Part shown: piece after piece, positions 5,251 through 15,143 of the stretch
How positions within the stretch are numbered: the stretch's first letter is position 1
Layout: each line of letters begins with the position of its first letter
Source: CAYTGM01 sp964437365
GTDB lineage: Bacteria; Sumerlaeota; Sumerlaeia; SLMS01
DNA length: 46,669 nucleotides
Assembly (NCBI GenBank): GCA_964437365.1
Contig: CAYTGM010000034.1
Location: 1 to 46,669 of the forward strand
Reading direction: 5' to 3'
The notes under the pieces: generated by a model
What the model saw: the letters and a program-made list of their open reading frames with translations, nothing else
Told to the model about the DNA's origin: nothing
The model's database searches: none
Made by a program: the position numbers and the translations under genes

Positions 5251-8027
5251 AATTCCCCCAGCTACATTTCGTGTGTGCAGCTTTCCTGCTGTTCAGTCAC
5301 ACATTCCTCTATTCTGAAGGGTTAGTGATTCCCTGGAGATCCGGTCAGGTCGGCATTTCCGAACGGCTCCCTGATACACTCTTGAAAGATCAGAGCGAAA
5401 GAACCCGGCATTGGGTTCTAGCATTTCGTAACGGCCAGATTTCTCCTGAGTCGCTTCAGTTTATGCGTGAAAATAACATCGTCTTTCATCACGATGGTGA
5501 GAAAGGGATCCTGGGTGTTACGATCCCCCCTGGTGTCGAACTTGAAAAACTGGAAGACCTGGTGTGGGCTGGCCCTGTTCCTACAGAAGCCAAGTTTGCC
5601 AACGATCCTGCCAAGCTGCATGGAGGAGATCAAAACTGGGTCGTAGAGTTTCTTCCCGAAATACCTGAAAGTGAAAGAGAAAGATTAGCCAGGAGTTACG
5701 ATCTCTCATTAGAGCCTGCTCGGTTGCCAGTAAACCTTTCCCTCCTTCACGGCAATAAGGCTGAGATGGTCAATCTTGCTCAACACGAGTCTATTGTCTA
5801 TATTGAGAATGTATCCTTAACGGCAGAAGAGCTACAAGACCTTCACTTCTGCCCAGGGGTAAAGTTAAAGCATGGTTTCTGGCCCCAATACCTTTTATAT
5901 GGAACAAGCGGTAAGCAGGTTGTTGATCCCGAGCCTGAAGTTGCGCCGATGAAAATGGATGTCTTGTTCCAGAGAGGTACGGATCAGATTCCTGGTAACC
6001 TTGAGCAGGAAATCTTTCTTGAAGCTGTGGAAGAGTGGAAAAGAGTCACAGAACTGGAGTCTAAAGTTGTCACAGTCCCTTCGCTGGACGATCTGACCTG
6101 TCGTGTTGACTATCGTGTTGAACCGCCGCTCGGTGAAATCCTGGTTTCAGATGGTCCCGGTGGATTCCTGGGCTACGCGATCACACCGGAAAACCCAACT
6201 GTCCTTCTAGATGCTGCGGAAGTCTGGCGATACAAGCCCGTCAATCAAACCCCACTGGATAGACCGCCCGGGGCAACATTGATCGATGCCTATACGGTAA
6301 GTCTACATGAATTTGGTCATGCAATGAATATACGCAACCACACCTCTATTGAGTCAAACTCTGTCATGTCGAGTGCTTATAAGGGGGTCAAGGCAGGGCT
6401 GCATTTCCGCGACCTGGAAGTTCTTCATGAACTGTCGCTGGATCCGAAAGGGCTTGTATTGAACCCGGAATCTGTTCAATGGAGCACAGGAAGACCGCCG
6501 GGGCCGGGAGAGGTAGCTGACTTAACGTTCAGTATCACGAACATCGGCGACGAAGTCTATACCAACGCTGCTGTTTCAATCTGGTGCTATGATCTTCTGA
6601 AAACGGTCATGGGTGTGACATCTGCAGGCTTTGTTGAACTGGGGACTATTGGTCCGTTTGAAACCGTTCATATCAAGGAACCACTCAGGGTCTATCTTTC
6701 TCCTAATACCCGACGCTCTGACAACAATTCTTTTCGGGAGCTGACAACGATCGTTCAGACACACCAGGGAACTTTCTATCCTGGCTTCAGGTTTGTCCTA
6801 TCACCCAAAGTTGGCAACGATATCTACGAACCCAATGGAACCATGGAGCAGGCGTCTTTTATCGGCGAGGGAGACTTTGATTTTCTCTCTCTTAGAGCAA
6901 CTGATGAAGACTGGTACAGAATAACAGTACCACCGGGAGAGAGTTTATGTGTTTCCATTGAAGCAAACAACACGCTCTTCAAAATTCCCGTGGAACTGTA
7001 CGATTCCGATGGGGTACGCATCGCAGAAGGGAAGAGTAATACGAGTCCAAGCATTGCAGAAGTTGTTAATCGTTCAGCGGAGGCAGAGGAGTACTTCATT
7101 CGAGTCTATACAACTTCATCATCGGCATCTCGGGAGCAGTTTTATCGACTTGTGGCCAGCTCCGGGCCACCGTCAAACCCTCTCTTAAAGACTCCTAACC
7201 CTCCGGAAGCCTTCTATGCGGTTCCGACACCCACAGGATTTTATGCATTCTGGTCACCAGTAGAGGGAGCCGACGGATACAGAATACATTATTCTGATGT
7301 AGCAGGAATTGCCTTTGGCTATACGGTTGAAGAACCAGGAAGCATCATGAGTGGCTCAGATGTTGGAAGTTCAACAGCCATAGAGATTTCGGGACTGGTA
7401 ACAAGCTATCCCTATCGTGTTGCGGTGGAAGCCTACAATTCACAGGGCGTCAGTGCAAAGTCCTCCGCGGCCATTATAACGCCAGGCGATGTACCTGACT
7501 CAGATCCACAGGAACCCAATAATCGACCTAAGGAAGCGACCGCACTCGAGGACGGAATACCCATCTTCAATAATCAGTTATCATTCGGGGCACAGTTGAG
7601 CGCGCGTGACTTTTCAATTGTGCGGGAGACCTATGCTGATGTGGACATTTTCCAGTTCACGCTACCCTATCGACAAGGGTTTTCCCTCTCCTTTGAAGGC
7701 GCCGAGGTGCCTCTTAGAGTCCGTCTGTTAAATGAAGACTTTGTTTTTGTTGATTCAATAAGAACAAACGAAACAAGTTCCTTTGAATACGTTATCTGTG
7801 GCGAATCATTACCTCCCGGGACTTATTATGCTGTGGTTACGAATGCATCGGGTCCTGTGAAAGACTCTGGAAACTATACAGTAGCTTTCAACCTGATTGA
7901 GTGCCAGATCGATTCAGAGGTCGTGAAAGCGCTTCTTTCCGTCAAGGATAGCGATGTTTCCTCTGAGGACCTCAATGCAGATGGTATTATCGATGCGGCT
8001 GATGCTTTTCTACAGCAAGCTGATTAA
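5247..8027 (+). CDS. Secreted metalloprotease-like protein with PPC, FN3 and dockerin-like tail
   Basis: This 926-residue protein starts with a signal peptide (about residues 1-24). A zinc-peptidase site lies at H354-H365, HEFGHAMNIRNH, and SNSVMSS (M374) resembles a metzincin Met-turn. Normal matrixins have HExxHxxGxxH. Here the glycine is N361 and the third histidine is one place late (H365), so activity is uncertain. Next come a CARDB-like beta domain (about 410-500), a pre-peptidase C-terminal domain (about 525-640), a fibronectin type III domain (about 650-750) and a second PPC-like domain (about 755-880). The last 35 residues hold a dockerin-like calcium loop, DLNADGIIDAADAFL, as a likely anchoring or sorting tail. 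The ATG overlaps the end of the decayed pilin frame (ATGA). No obvious ribosome binding site is visible. Predicted location is extracellular. Confidence 0.75.
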   Translation: MKFPQLHFVCAAFLLFSHTFLYSEGLVIPWRSGQVGISERLPDTLLKDQSERTRHWVLAFRNGQISPESLQFMRENNIVFHHDGEKGILGVTIPPGVELEKLEDLVWAGPVPTEAKFANDPAKLHGGDQNWVVEFLPEIPESERERLARSYDLSLEPARLPVNLSLLHGNKAEMVNLAQHESIVYIENVSLTAEELQDLHFCPGVKLKHGFWPQYLLYGTSGKQVVDPEPEVAPMKMDVLFQRGTDQIPGNLEQEIFLEAVEEWKRVTELESKVVTVPSLDDLTCRVDYRVEPPLGEILVSDGPGGFLGYAITPENPTVLLDAAEVWRYKPVNQTPLDRPPGATLIDAYTVSLHEFGHAMNIRNHTSIESNSVMSSAYKGVKAGLHFRDLEVLHELSLDPKGLVLNPESVQWSTGRPPGPGEVADLTFSITNIGDEVYTNAAVSIWCYDLLKTVMGVTSAGFVELGTIGPFETVHIKEPLRVYLSPNTRRSDNNSFRELTTIVQTHQGTFYPGFRFVLSPKVGNDIYEPNGTMEQASFIGEGDFDFLSLRATDEDWYRITVPPGESLCVSIEANNTLFKIPVELYDSDGVRIAEGKSNTSPSIAEVVNRSAEAEEYFIRVYTTSSSASREQFYRLVASSGPPSNPLLKTPNPPEAFYAVPTPTGFYAFWSPVEGADGYRIHYSDVAGIAFGYTVEEPGSIMSGSDVGSSTAIEISGLVTSYPYRVAVEAYNSQGVSAKSSAAIITPGDVPDSDPQEPNNRPKEATALEDGIPIFNNQLSFGAQLSARDFSIVRETYADVDIFQFTLPYRQGFSLSFEGAEVPLRVRLLNEDFVFVDSIRTNETSSFEYVICGESLPPGTYYAVVTNASGPVKDSGNYTVAFNLIECQIDSEVVKALLSVKDSDVSSEDLNADGIIDAADAFLQQAD

Positions 8028-8150
8028 TCGAATCAGAACTTCTGCAGCTGAAAGACTTTCTCAAACACTCTAGTTCTTGCCCTCCAGATTTATAACGGGC
8101 TTGTATGATTATCGAATGCAGGATTCCGATTATTCTGGAGAACCTAACTC

Positions 8151-9680
8151 TTGATTGAATCAAGGGAAGTACAGACATCTGAAACGACAGGTCAGTGGGT
8201 TCGGCGCTTAGGTCTGCTGCTTGGCCCCATAACTTTCTTTGCGATTCTCAGCTTGCTGGATCTCGCTCCAGAAAGCCCTGAAGTAACGTCGATGGCTGCC
8301 GTTGCGGCATGGGTTTCCATCTGGTGGATTACAGAAGCAGTCCCCCTTCCAGTGACTTCACTTCTTCCGGTCGTCCTCTTCCCTGTTTGTGGAATCATGT
8401 CCGGCAAAGAGGTGGCCTCGAAATACTTTCATGACCTGATACTTCTTTTCCTTGGCGGTTTCCTGATTGCCATAGCCCTGGAGCAGTGGCGCCTGCACAA
8501 GCGCTTTGCGCTTGTTGCACTGTCGAAGACCGGAACAAAGAGGTCCATGATCCTTCTTGGGTTCATGCTGAGTACGGCGATCCTTTCCATGTGGATCTCA
8601 AATACTGCGACAGCGATGATGATGATTCCCCTGGTTACTGCGGTCTTGAGTCAGATCAGTGACGGGACTGATGAGTCCTTCAAGTCTTACGAGAGTGCCT
8701 TGCTTTTGGGCGTGGCGTATGCGGCCAGTATCGGTGGTGTCGCGACGTATATCGGCACCCCGCCGAACGTTGTCTTCGCTGCCGTCTATGAGCAGCAGTT
8801 TTCAGATCACGAACAGATTGGCTTTGGCCAATGGATGTTGCTCGGAGTGCCTCTCTCAGCCATACTTCTGAGCATTGCGTTCTTTCTGCTCTGTTTCGTC
8901 GCCCGTAACTCTCTCAAAGGCAAAGACATTCATCGGGATTTTTTCAGAAATGAAGTGAAAAAGCTGGGAGTCATGACGAGAAATGAAAGGCTGGTTGCAG
9001 GGGTTTTCATTCTAACCGCCTTTCTCTGGATAACACGCAGTGGTATATCAGCGGGTGATTTTCAGATTCCCGGATGGAAAAACCTCTTTGGCAATCCAGG
9101 CTTCCTCACCGATGGCACAGTAGCGATTGCGATGGCTATTCTACTGTTTCTTCTCCCCGCAAGAAACAGCGAAGGTCAAGGTCTGCTGGATTCGACGGCT
9201 TTTCGTAAGGTTCCCTGGGATGTTCTTCTCCTATTCGGAGGCGGGCTTGCACTCGCCGCAGGCTTTAAAGAAACTGGTCTTTCACTCTGGCTGGGATCTC
9301 GACTTGAGGGCATTACCGACCTCCATCCTCTCTTGCTCATGGGAATGATCTGCCTTCTTGTGACATTCTTGACGGAGGTGACATCAAACACAGCGACGGC
9401 GACTGTTTTGCTTCCGGTTTTTGCAGGCAATGCGCAAGCACTTGGTATAGACCCTCTGGTTCTAATGGTTCCTGCTGCTCTGAGTTGTAGCTTTGCCTTC
9501 ATGCTTCCTGTTTCAACGCCACCCAATGCGATCGTGTTTGGTACGGGAAAACTGAAAATTTCGACGATGGCCGGAACGGGAGTCATCCTTAATCTCATTG
9601 GAGTCCTGGTCACGATTCTTGTCCTCTATCTTTTAGGGGGAGCTATTCTGGGGATTGACTGGTCGGTCTCCTCGTCCTAA
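8151..9680 (+). CDS. DASS/SLC13-family sodium:anion symporter
   Basis: This 509-residue integral membrane protein has about eleven hydrophobic segments. It belongs to the divalent anion:Na+ symporter family, which imports dicarboxylates, citrate or sulfate with sodium. Both signature repeats are present: SNTATAMMMIPL with GTPPNVVF in the first half, and TSNTATATVLLPV with STPPNAIVFGTG in the second. The SNT motifs form the sodium and carboxylate sites in this family. No TrkA-C insertion is seen, which favours a carboxylate over a sulfate/phosphate-type carrier, though the substrate is not settled. The start is TTG 8151, with GGAGA (8137-8141) at a suitable distance and no better ATG upstream. 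It follows the metalloprotease gene by 123 bp and is 36 bp before the next gene, with which it may be co-transcribed. Confidence 0.92.
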   Translation: MIESREVQTSETTGQWVRRLGLLLGPITFFAILSLLDLAPESPEVTSMAAVAAWVSIWWITEAVPLPVTSLLPVVLFPVCGIMSGKEVASKYFHDLILLFLGGFLIAIALEQWRLHKRFALVALSKTGTKRSMILLGFMLSTAILSMWISNTATAMMMIPLVTAVLSQISDGTDESFKSYESALLLGVAYAASIGGVATYIGTPPNVVFAAVYEQQFSDHEQIGFGQWMLLGVPLSAILLSIAFFLLCFVARNSLKGKDIHRDFFRNEVKKLGVMTRNERLVAGVFILTAFLWITRSGISAGDFQIPGWKNLFGNPGFLTDGTVAIAMAILLFLLPARNSEGQGLLDSTAFRKVPWDVLLLFGGGLALAAGFKETGLSLWLGSRLEGITDLHPLLLMGMICLLVTFLTEVTSNTATATVLLPVFAGNAQALGIDPLVLMVPAALSCSFAFMLPVSTPPNAIVFGTGKLKISTMAGTGVILNLIGVLVTILVLYLLGGAILGIDWSVSSS

Positions 9681-9716
9681 TTAAAAGTACCGCTACCGAA
9701 TCATTGGAGAAACACG

Positions 9717-10886
9717 ATGAGATACATATCTTCACCTGTCATAACGATTCTTCTTTCAGGTATTTCTGGAGTTCCTGTCTATGCACTCGCACAGGAAACG
9801 ACAGATGCAGAAACCGTAAGCAACGGTTGGTGGCAGCTTGTTTCTGACAATGTGCTGGGTATCACGATTATCTTTCTTCTTCTCTCGGCAATTATCAGTG
9901 CCGTGATCAAAAATAGAAAGCGAGATCGTGTCTTAAAAGAATTCGAAGACTTTCCCGTAGAACTTGAACTGGCAGATGGTAAGAAAGTCTGGGGAGGATT
10001 GAGAGTCTATCCCAATGGAATTGAGATTGTCTATAAAGAGCGTAAGGACGACAAGGGTGGCCACGTAGAGGAGTCCTTTTTCCTTCACCAGGCAGAGTTT
10101 TCAGTAATCCGTTCACTTGTCAGACCCATCGATGTTCTGTCGCCAGGTGAGAAGAGACGCAGAAAAAAGGAGCTTCTGAGATATATCCATCCAACATTTT
10201 ATCGTCGATCTAAACGTTTCCTATTAATTCAAATCAGTATTCTAAGAGACGCGATTGTACAGGTATTCAGTCTTATAATCGGGAAGGCGAAATCGGTGGG
10301 TACAGGTACTGTCGGATCTCTCATTGAAACTCAAAGCGCACACATCACCAACATCGGGAGTACAGTCATAGGATCAGTGAGCCTGATGAACGACCCCATT
10401 CTTGAATCTCTCTTTGGCCAGGCTGTTGTGATCGAGGTGAAAGACAATGACGAATGGCGCGAAATCCATGGCTTTCTGAAGGAATATTCTGCAGATTTTC
10501 TTGTACTGCTTCGTGCATCATGGCCCGAAAAGAACTCCGTTAATATCGCCCAGGATGAAAGCAGAGTTATCGAAGAAATCTCTGGAGTGAAGATCACCTA
10601 CAACCAGGGAGAGCTTATCCTTGAAAATAAGTCGGGTCATCGTATAGATCTCGTATCAATCCTTGCTGGTGACCTTTCTCTCGAAATGCCCATCCATGAA
10701 ATCGCTGATGGTAGCACTCTTCAGATCGAAAGAGAGGACCTGACAGAAGATCAACTGACACTGCATCTTGACGTGTTCAAACCGGGTGATTTGATCGTGC
10801 CTCGGCAGAAGTCACTCGTTCGTCATCGTGGCAAGAAAGAGGACCTTTCCTTACTGGAAGACCTCGGTATTGGACGAAAAAAATAA
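9717..10886 (+). CDS. Membrane-anchored protein of unknown function (389 aa)
   Basis: I do not recognise this family. A signal-peptide-like segment covers residues 1-26. A short linker and one clear transmembrane helix follow (about 45-64, ITIIFLLLSAIISAVI). A strongly basic stretch, KNRKRDR, comes next, which by the positive-inside rule puts the long C-terminal part in the cytoplasm. That part is soluble and beta-rich, with LELADGKKVWGGLRVYPNGIEI near 80-100 and a repeat-like region near 240-380. A basic, weakly amphipathic stretch lies near 140-175. The start ATG 9717 has a good ribosome binding site (GGAGA, 9706-9710). It lies 36 bp after the DASS transporter gene, so a joint transcript is likely. 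It converges on the GHL10 gene with only 26 bp between stops. Confidence 0.75.
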   Translation: MRYISSPVITILLSGISGVPVYALAQETTDAETVSNGWWQLVSDNVLGITIIFLLLSAIISAVIKNRKRDRVLKEFEDFPVELELADGKKVWGGLRVYPNGIEIVYKERKDDKGGHVEESFFLHQAEFSVIRSLVRPIDVLSPGEKRRRKKELLRYIHPTFYRRSKRFLLIQISILRDAIVQVFSLIIGKAKSVGTGTVGSLIETQSAHITNIGSTVIGSVSLMNDPILESLFGQAVVIEVKDNDEWREIHGFLKEYSADFLVLLRASWPEKNSVNIAQDESRVIEEISGVKITYNQGELILENKSGHRIDLVSILAGDLSLEMPIHEIADGSTLQIEREDLTEDQLTLHLDVFKPGDLIVPRQKSLVRHRGKKEDLSLLEDLGIGRKK

Positions 10887-10912
10887 AGACCCTCCCTCTC
10901 CTCTGTTACTTA

Positions 10913-13900
10913 TCAGGGCGCCTTTCTCAGTCGCACTGCATCAGCGATAACAACTGATCCGCCACTTGATGCAGCTGCATTAAGCGTGATGGTTGCCTGT
11001 CCTGCACTGAAATTGAAGGTGCCAAGTTCAACCCATGTGAGAGAGTTGGATGATTGATCGATTGTGCTCGATTCCATGGAAAGACCTGTGTCGATAGTAT
11101 AGCTCGCAGAAGTCGCGCGGTTACTTCCTCCTCGATAGTAAACTTCGACGATCCAATTACCCGATTTGGGTACATCAAAGCTCCATGTTGCTTCTTCATT
11201 ACTTCCGGCAGATGCGAAGTCGTAAGAGGTTCCATTGTAGGCAGTACTTCCTGAAGCACTCCAGCCGGCTGTGGCGGTGTATCCTGTGGCATCATTGTTA
11301 TCGATGATATACTCATTCTCATAAACGAGAATATTTCTATACCAGGATTCTCCTCCGGAATTTCCATCATCGTCATTGATCAACCCAAGATTAAGATTTG
11401 CTCCTGTTACCGTTTGACCAACAGGTATACTGTAAGATTTCCAGTTTGATGGTGCGTAATCGTCATAGGTTGTGACACCATAATTCTGTGATCCATAAAC
11501 CTTCCATGTTTGAGTTGAAGAAAGCGCATCGTCATCATCAATGGCAATTCCGGCGATCTCCATTTCTGTGGAAGTTCCTCGATATTCGAAGTCTACGATC
11601 GTTGTTGAGCTTACGGCGTCGGCCAGAGGAACTCTCTTCCAGGTATTTCCGTATAGATGAAGTGTTGTTCCTCCGTCCTGAATGCTGAAACTGGAAGAAT
11701 CAACATCCTGTCCCGCGTAGCTGGATATCGTTAATGTATTAAAGTCGACGTACTCTTCAACGGGAGTTGGTTCAGGCGTCGGTATGGGTGTAGGCGTGGG
11801 AGTCGGCGTTGGGGTTGGTGTTGGGGTTGGTGTTGGGGTGGCCGTTGGACTTGGAGATGGTGATGGAGATGGCGTCGGTGAAGGGGAGGGTGATGGTGAA
11901 GGGGAGGGCGTTGAGACTGCTCCGACATCAAGGAAACGGATGGCATCAGCAGAAACCACGTCGTTTGTTCCCTCTGATCTTAGAATGACCCGGGGTGAGC
12001 TTCCCGGACTCATAGAGAATGTACCGAGAAGGTTCCAGCTTCCGCCACTAGTTGTTTGATCCACGGTAACGGTAGTTACTCCCCCATCATGGTAGATGTC
12101 ATAGGGGGCAGCTGAAGAGCGGTTACCACCGGATACCCACCATGCATAGACCTCAAAACTTCTTGCGGTGAAGATCCCCGGATCCCACTCGGCAGTCTCT
12201 GCTGGTCCGCCAATAAAGGCATAGCGAGAGTTTGTTCCGTAGAATCCGCTTCCCGAAGAGGTCCCCCAGCTGCCAGACTCTGTATATCCTGTCGACCCAT
12301 TATCGATGATGATTTCCGTCGACTGTACTGGCGTCGGTGATGGGGTCGGGCTCGGTGATGGTGATGGAGTTGGAGACGGACTCGGAGTCGGTGAAGGAGA
12401 AGGCGAAGGCGAGGGACTCGGCGTCGGCGTTGGCGTTGGTGTCGCCGTTGGGCTTGGTGTCGGACTAGGCGTGGGGGTTGGAGTAGGAGTGGGGGTCGGT
12501 GCCGATGTGTTAAATCCACGCTCAATGAAGCGGATCGCGTCTGCAGAAACTACCGTTCCAGGATCATTGGCGAGGACCTCAACTCGCGCAGGGTCGCTCA
12601 TATTATAGACACCCAGGTCAACCCACTGACTTCCGTTTGAGGACTGGTCGAGAGTACTGGTCGTCACACCTTCATCGTGATAGACAACATAGTTAGCTTC
12701 ATCCGTCCGGTTTCCACCGGCGACAAACCAGCCATAAACCTGGTACTGACGACTCAGTGCTGGACTGAAGGAGAAGATTGCCTTATTGCTGGAACTGGAT
12801 ACAGCCCAGCGGGAATCAGAATTGAAGTAACCCTGTGTTGTTGAGCTCCCCCATGAACCTTCTTCGCTGTATGTACTGTCCAGGTTGTCAACGATATACT
12901 CTAACGGAGCTTCATAAACAACACGCACTGCGTCTGCAGAAACAACGCTGTTGTCGCCTGTGTCCATAAGCTCAACCGACTCAGTTCCATCTGCATGGAA
13001 CCGGAATGTCCCAAGCTCGTTCCATTTGCCTCCACTGGCAGTCTGGTCGACCACAATGACATCCTGGCCTCCAGAGTGATTGACAAGATATTGTGCGTTG
13101 GTTGCTCGATTTGTCGAGGCAACCCACCATGCATAGACTTTGTAGCGACCCGGAGTTGGAAGATCAAGGTTCCAACGCGCCAGATCAATCGGGCTGCCGG
13201 TATTTGCGAAGAGTGAATTGGTACCATAGAATCCACTACCTGTAGAAGTTCCCCATGAACCCGTTGTCTCAAATTCGAGGTCAGTGTTGTCGATAACCTT
13301 CTCCAGCGGTGACTTGCGGGAAAACTTAATCGCGTCAGCAGAGACGACAGCTCCCGATGCAACATCTGTAATAGAAACAGAGGACTGCATATCCTCGCGA
13401 AAATCATAAGTCCCTAACAGATTCCATTGTCCGCCATCGGCAGTTTGATCAACACTCACTTGATCTGTTCCGTTCAGGTGCTCAATCTGGTAAGATGTAT
13501 CCGTTGAACGGTTGGAAGATGCCACCCACCATGCATAGACATCGTAAGTTCCAGATTCTTCTAATATCGGCGCCCAGGTCGCTGTGTCTGTTCCTCCTCC
13601 AGTCAAAGCGTAAAGAGAGTCCGTTCTATAGAACCCAGAGCCTGTAGAAGTTCCCCATGATCCGGTTGTGCTGAACTCTGGATCAGCGTTATCCACGATA
13701 ATATCATCTCCAGATACGGGGAACGCACCCTGTCCGAGAACGAAGTCGACTTGCACTACATCTCCTGCAGAAATCGTCAAGCTATACGTTACAGGATCAA
13801 AACCTTGCTGGTCGACGGTTACTGTATGTGTGCCTGTGGGGATCTTCAATATTGAATAGAAACCATCATAGGCTGATAAATAGGTTTCATTGTCGGAGGA

Positions 13901-15118
13901 AATTGTTATCTGAGCATCCAGATTTGCTTCGCTTGATTGGTCACGAATTGTTCCGATGAGGATACCGGTTGAAGGATTGCTTTTCCAGGGCATTTCCGGC
14001 GTCGAGACAGAGTCGGCATAGACAGTGCCCAAACTGCTGAATGCTGTGCTCGGGTACGACCACAGCGCGCTTCCCGGTGCCCCCTGTGATCGAAGTTCAT
14101 TAATTTGAGCAACTTCGTTATTACGGTTGTTGATCCCCGCATAGATGTGACGACCGCTTGCATTGTTCAGATGATCGGTCAACAGCTGGCTGAAATCCTG
14201 AGCAGAGCCAATCTCCCAGTATATCTGAGGAAAGATCGCGTCCAGTACGCCATGCTCCAACATTCCCCAGGAGTCCTGGTAAACATCAAAATAACTCTGA
14301 GTGCCCGGACCCTGGAAGCCACCTGAAACCTTCCGACAAATCCCAAAGGGAGCACCAGACAGTTTCACTTCGGGCTTCACGGAAGCGATCTGTCCGTATA
14401 TCTTGCGAAAATCGCGAATAATGGCGTTTCGCATGAAATCGCCGAAAGACTCATTGCCCGGGTTTCCCGACCCATTATAGCGGGCCTCTGATATCGGATC
14501 GCGAGAATAGGAAGAGGAAGGAGTACGGAAACGATCAAAATGAACACCGTCTATATCGTAATTTTCTACGACGTACATGATTGCCTGTCTTGTCCAGGCG
14601 GAAGCCTGGGGAACACCAGGGCTCAGCCAGTAGTGCCCATCAACCTGGCCTGCTGCAGATGAGGTATTTGCCCAGATGGTCCAGTCTTCAGAAGAGCCCG
14701 GACCATGAAGATTATAGACATGCTGGGGAGTGGTAGTAGAAGGAGGAGCCGATCCTGCCATCAAGTGCGTGTTGATATACGCATGAAACTCAAGTCCGTT
14801 CAAATGAGCCTGCTCGATCGCATAGGCAAGTGGATCATAGCCAGGATCCTGATAATTGTAAGCAGGTGCCCAGGGCTCGTAAGGGTTGGGATAATAGGTT
14901 TCACATCCGCCTCTCACCTGAAACAGAACGGCGTTGAAATTGTTTTGAGCATAGGTTTCCATGATCTCGCGGATCTTGGCCTCGGTCTGACTTCGAGTAG
15001 ACAGTTTCCACTCAAATCGACTCACCCATCCTGCCCGCATCTCAGGTTCAGCCTCAGCTGTACCGGCTATCGCAGCCGTACAACATGCTGCAAGGATCGC
15101 TCTCATCACTTTTTTCAT
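10913..15118 (-). CDS. Secreted GHL10-type glycoside hydrolase with five golvesin-like domains
   Basis: This 1401-residue exoprotein has a signal peptide with an AEA cleavage site (about residue 23). A DUF187/GHL10 barrel (about 25-375) contains MRAGWVSRFEW, FNAVLFQVRGG and DGVHFDRFRTP, which are typical of this family of putative glycan hydrolases. A carboxypeptidase-regulatory-like beta domain follows (380-462). Then come golvesin/xanthan-lyase-type binding domains at about 469-600, 606-735, 741-866, 940-1065 and 1270-1401, each with IxDN, GSWGTS, AWWVxxxNR and VSADAIRF-type motifs. Two Pro-Thr/Ser linkers lie at 871-936 and 1069-1121. A different beta-sandwich domain (1122-1265) may be carbohydrate-binding. 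It probably degrades extracellular polysaccharide, but the substrate is unknown. A leader hairpin lies upstream, and the divergent neighbour is the membrane sigma factor. Confidence 0.88.
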   Translation of the reverse strand: MKKVMRAILAACCTAAIAGTAEAEPEMRAGWVSRFEWKLSTRSQTEAKIREIMETYAQNNFNAVLFQVRGGCETYYPNPYEPWAPAYNYQDPGYDPLAYAIEQAHLNGLEFHAYINTHLMAGSAPPSTTTPQHVYNLHGPGSSEDWTIWANTSSAAGQVDGHYWLSPGVPQASAWTRQAIMYVVENYDIDGVHFDRFRTPSSSYSRDPISEARYNGSGNPGNESFGDFMRNAIIRDFRKIYGQIASVKPEVKLSGAPFGICRKVSGGFQGPGTQSYFDVYQDSWGMLEHGVLDAIFPQIYWEIGSAQDFSQLLTDHLNNASGRHIYAGINNRNNEVAQINELRSQGAPGSALWSYPSTAFSSLGTVYADSVSTPEMPWKSNPSTGILIGTIRDQSSEANLDAQITISSDNETYLSAYDGFYSILKIPTGTHTVTVDQQGFDPVTYSLTISAGDVVQVDFVLGQGAFPVSGDDIIVDNADPEFSTTGSWGTSTGSGFYRTDSLYALTGGGTDTATWAPILEESGTYDVYAWWVASSNRSTDTSYQIEHLNGTDQVSVDQTADGGQWNLLGTYDFREDMQSSVSITDVASGAVVSADAIKFSRKSPLEKVIDNTDLEFETTGSWGTSTGSGFYGTNSLFANTGSPIDLARWNLDLPTPGRYKVYAWWVASTNRATNAQYLVNHSGGQDVIVVDQTASGGKWNELGTFRFHADGTESVELMDTGDNSVVSADAVRVVYEAPLEYIVDNLDSTYSEEGSWGSSTTQGYFNSDSRWAVSSSSNKAIFSFSPALSRQYQVYGWFVAGGNRTDEANYVVYHDEGVTTSTLDQSSNGSQWVDLGVYNMSDPARVEVLANDPGTVVSADAIRFIERGFNTSAPTPTPTPTPTPSPTPSPTATPTPTPTPSPSPSPSPSPTPSPSPTPSPSPSPTPSPTPVQSTEIIIDNGSTGYTESGSWGTSSGSGFYGTNSRYAFIGGPAETAEWDPGIFTARSFEVYAWWVSGGNRSSAAPYDIYHDGGVTTVTVDQTTSGGSWNLLGTFSMSPGSSPRVILRSEGTNDVVSADAIRFLDVGAVSTPSPSPSPSPSPTPSPSPSPSPTATPTPTPTPTPTPTPTPTPIPTPEPTPVEEYVDFNTLTISSYAGQDVDSSSFSIQDGGTTLHLYGNTWKRVPLADAVSSTTIVDFEYRGTSTEMEIAGIAIDDDDALSSTQTWKVYGSQNYGVTTYDDYAPSNWKSYSIPVGQTVTGANLNLGLINDDDGNSGGESWYRNILVYENEYIIDNNDATGYTATAGWSASGSTAYNGTSYDFASAGSNEEATWSFDVPKSGNWIVEVYYRGGSNRATSASYTIDTGLSMESSTIDQSSNSLTWVELGTFNFSAGQATITLNAAASSGGSVVIADAVRLRKAP
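11758..11912 (-). repeat. Degenerate tandem repeat encoding the second Pro-Thr/Ser linker
   Basis: The plus strand shows about 25 copies of a 6-bp unit of the type GGNGTN or GGNGAN. On the coding strand this gives alternating proline with threonine or serine (residues about 1069-1121 of the GHL10 protein). Third positions vary between units, which suggests selection for the PT/PS protein sequence rather than a recent simple expansion. One short run of GTTGGG-type units is nearly pure and may be slippage-prone. Confidence 0.8.
12330..12505 (-). repeat. Degenerate tandem repeat encoding the first Pro-Thr/Ser linker
   Basis: This is the same 6-bp period as the second linker, encoding alternating Pro-Ser and Pro-Thr at about residues 871-936 of the GHL10 protein. 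Serine dominates the middle and threonine the start. Such linkers are flexible, extracellular and often O-glycosylated, separating binding domains from one another. Confidence 0.8.
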
Positions 15119-15143
15119 GGAAGAATGCTCCGCAAAATCTCAT

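Noticed and set aside
11784..12608. Plus-strand glycine-valine-rich frames opposite the GHL10 linkers
   Set aside because: They are antisense shadows of the Pro-Thr/Ser repeats.
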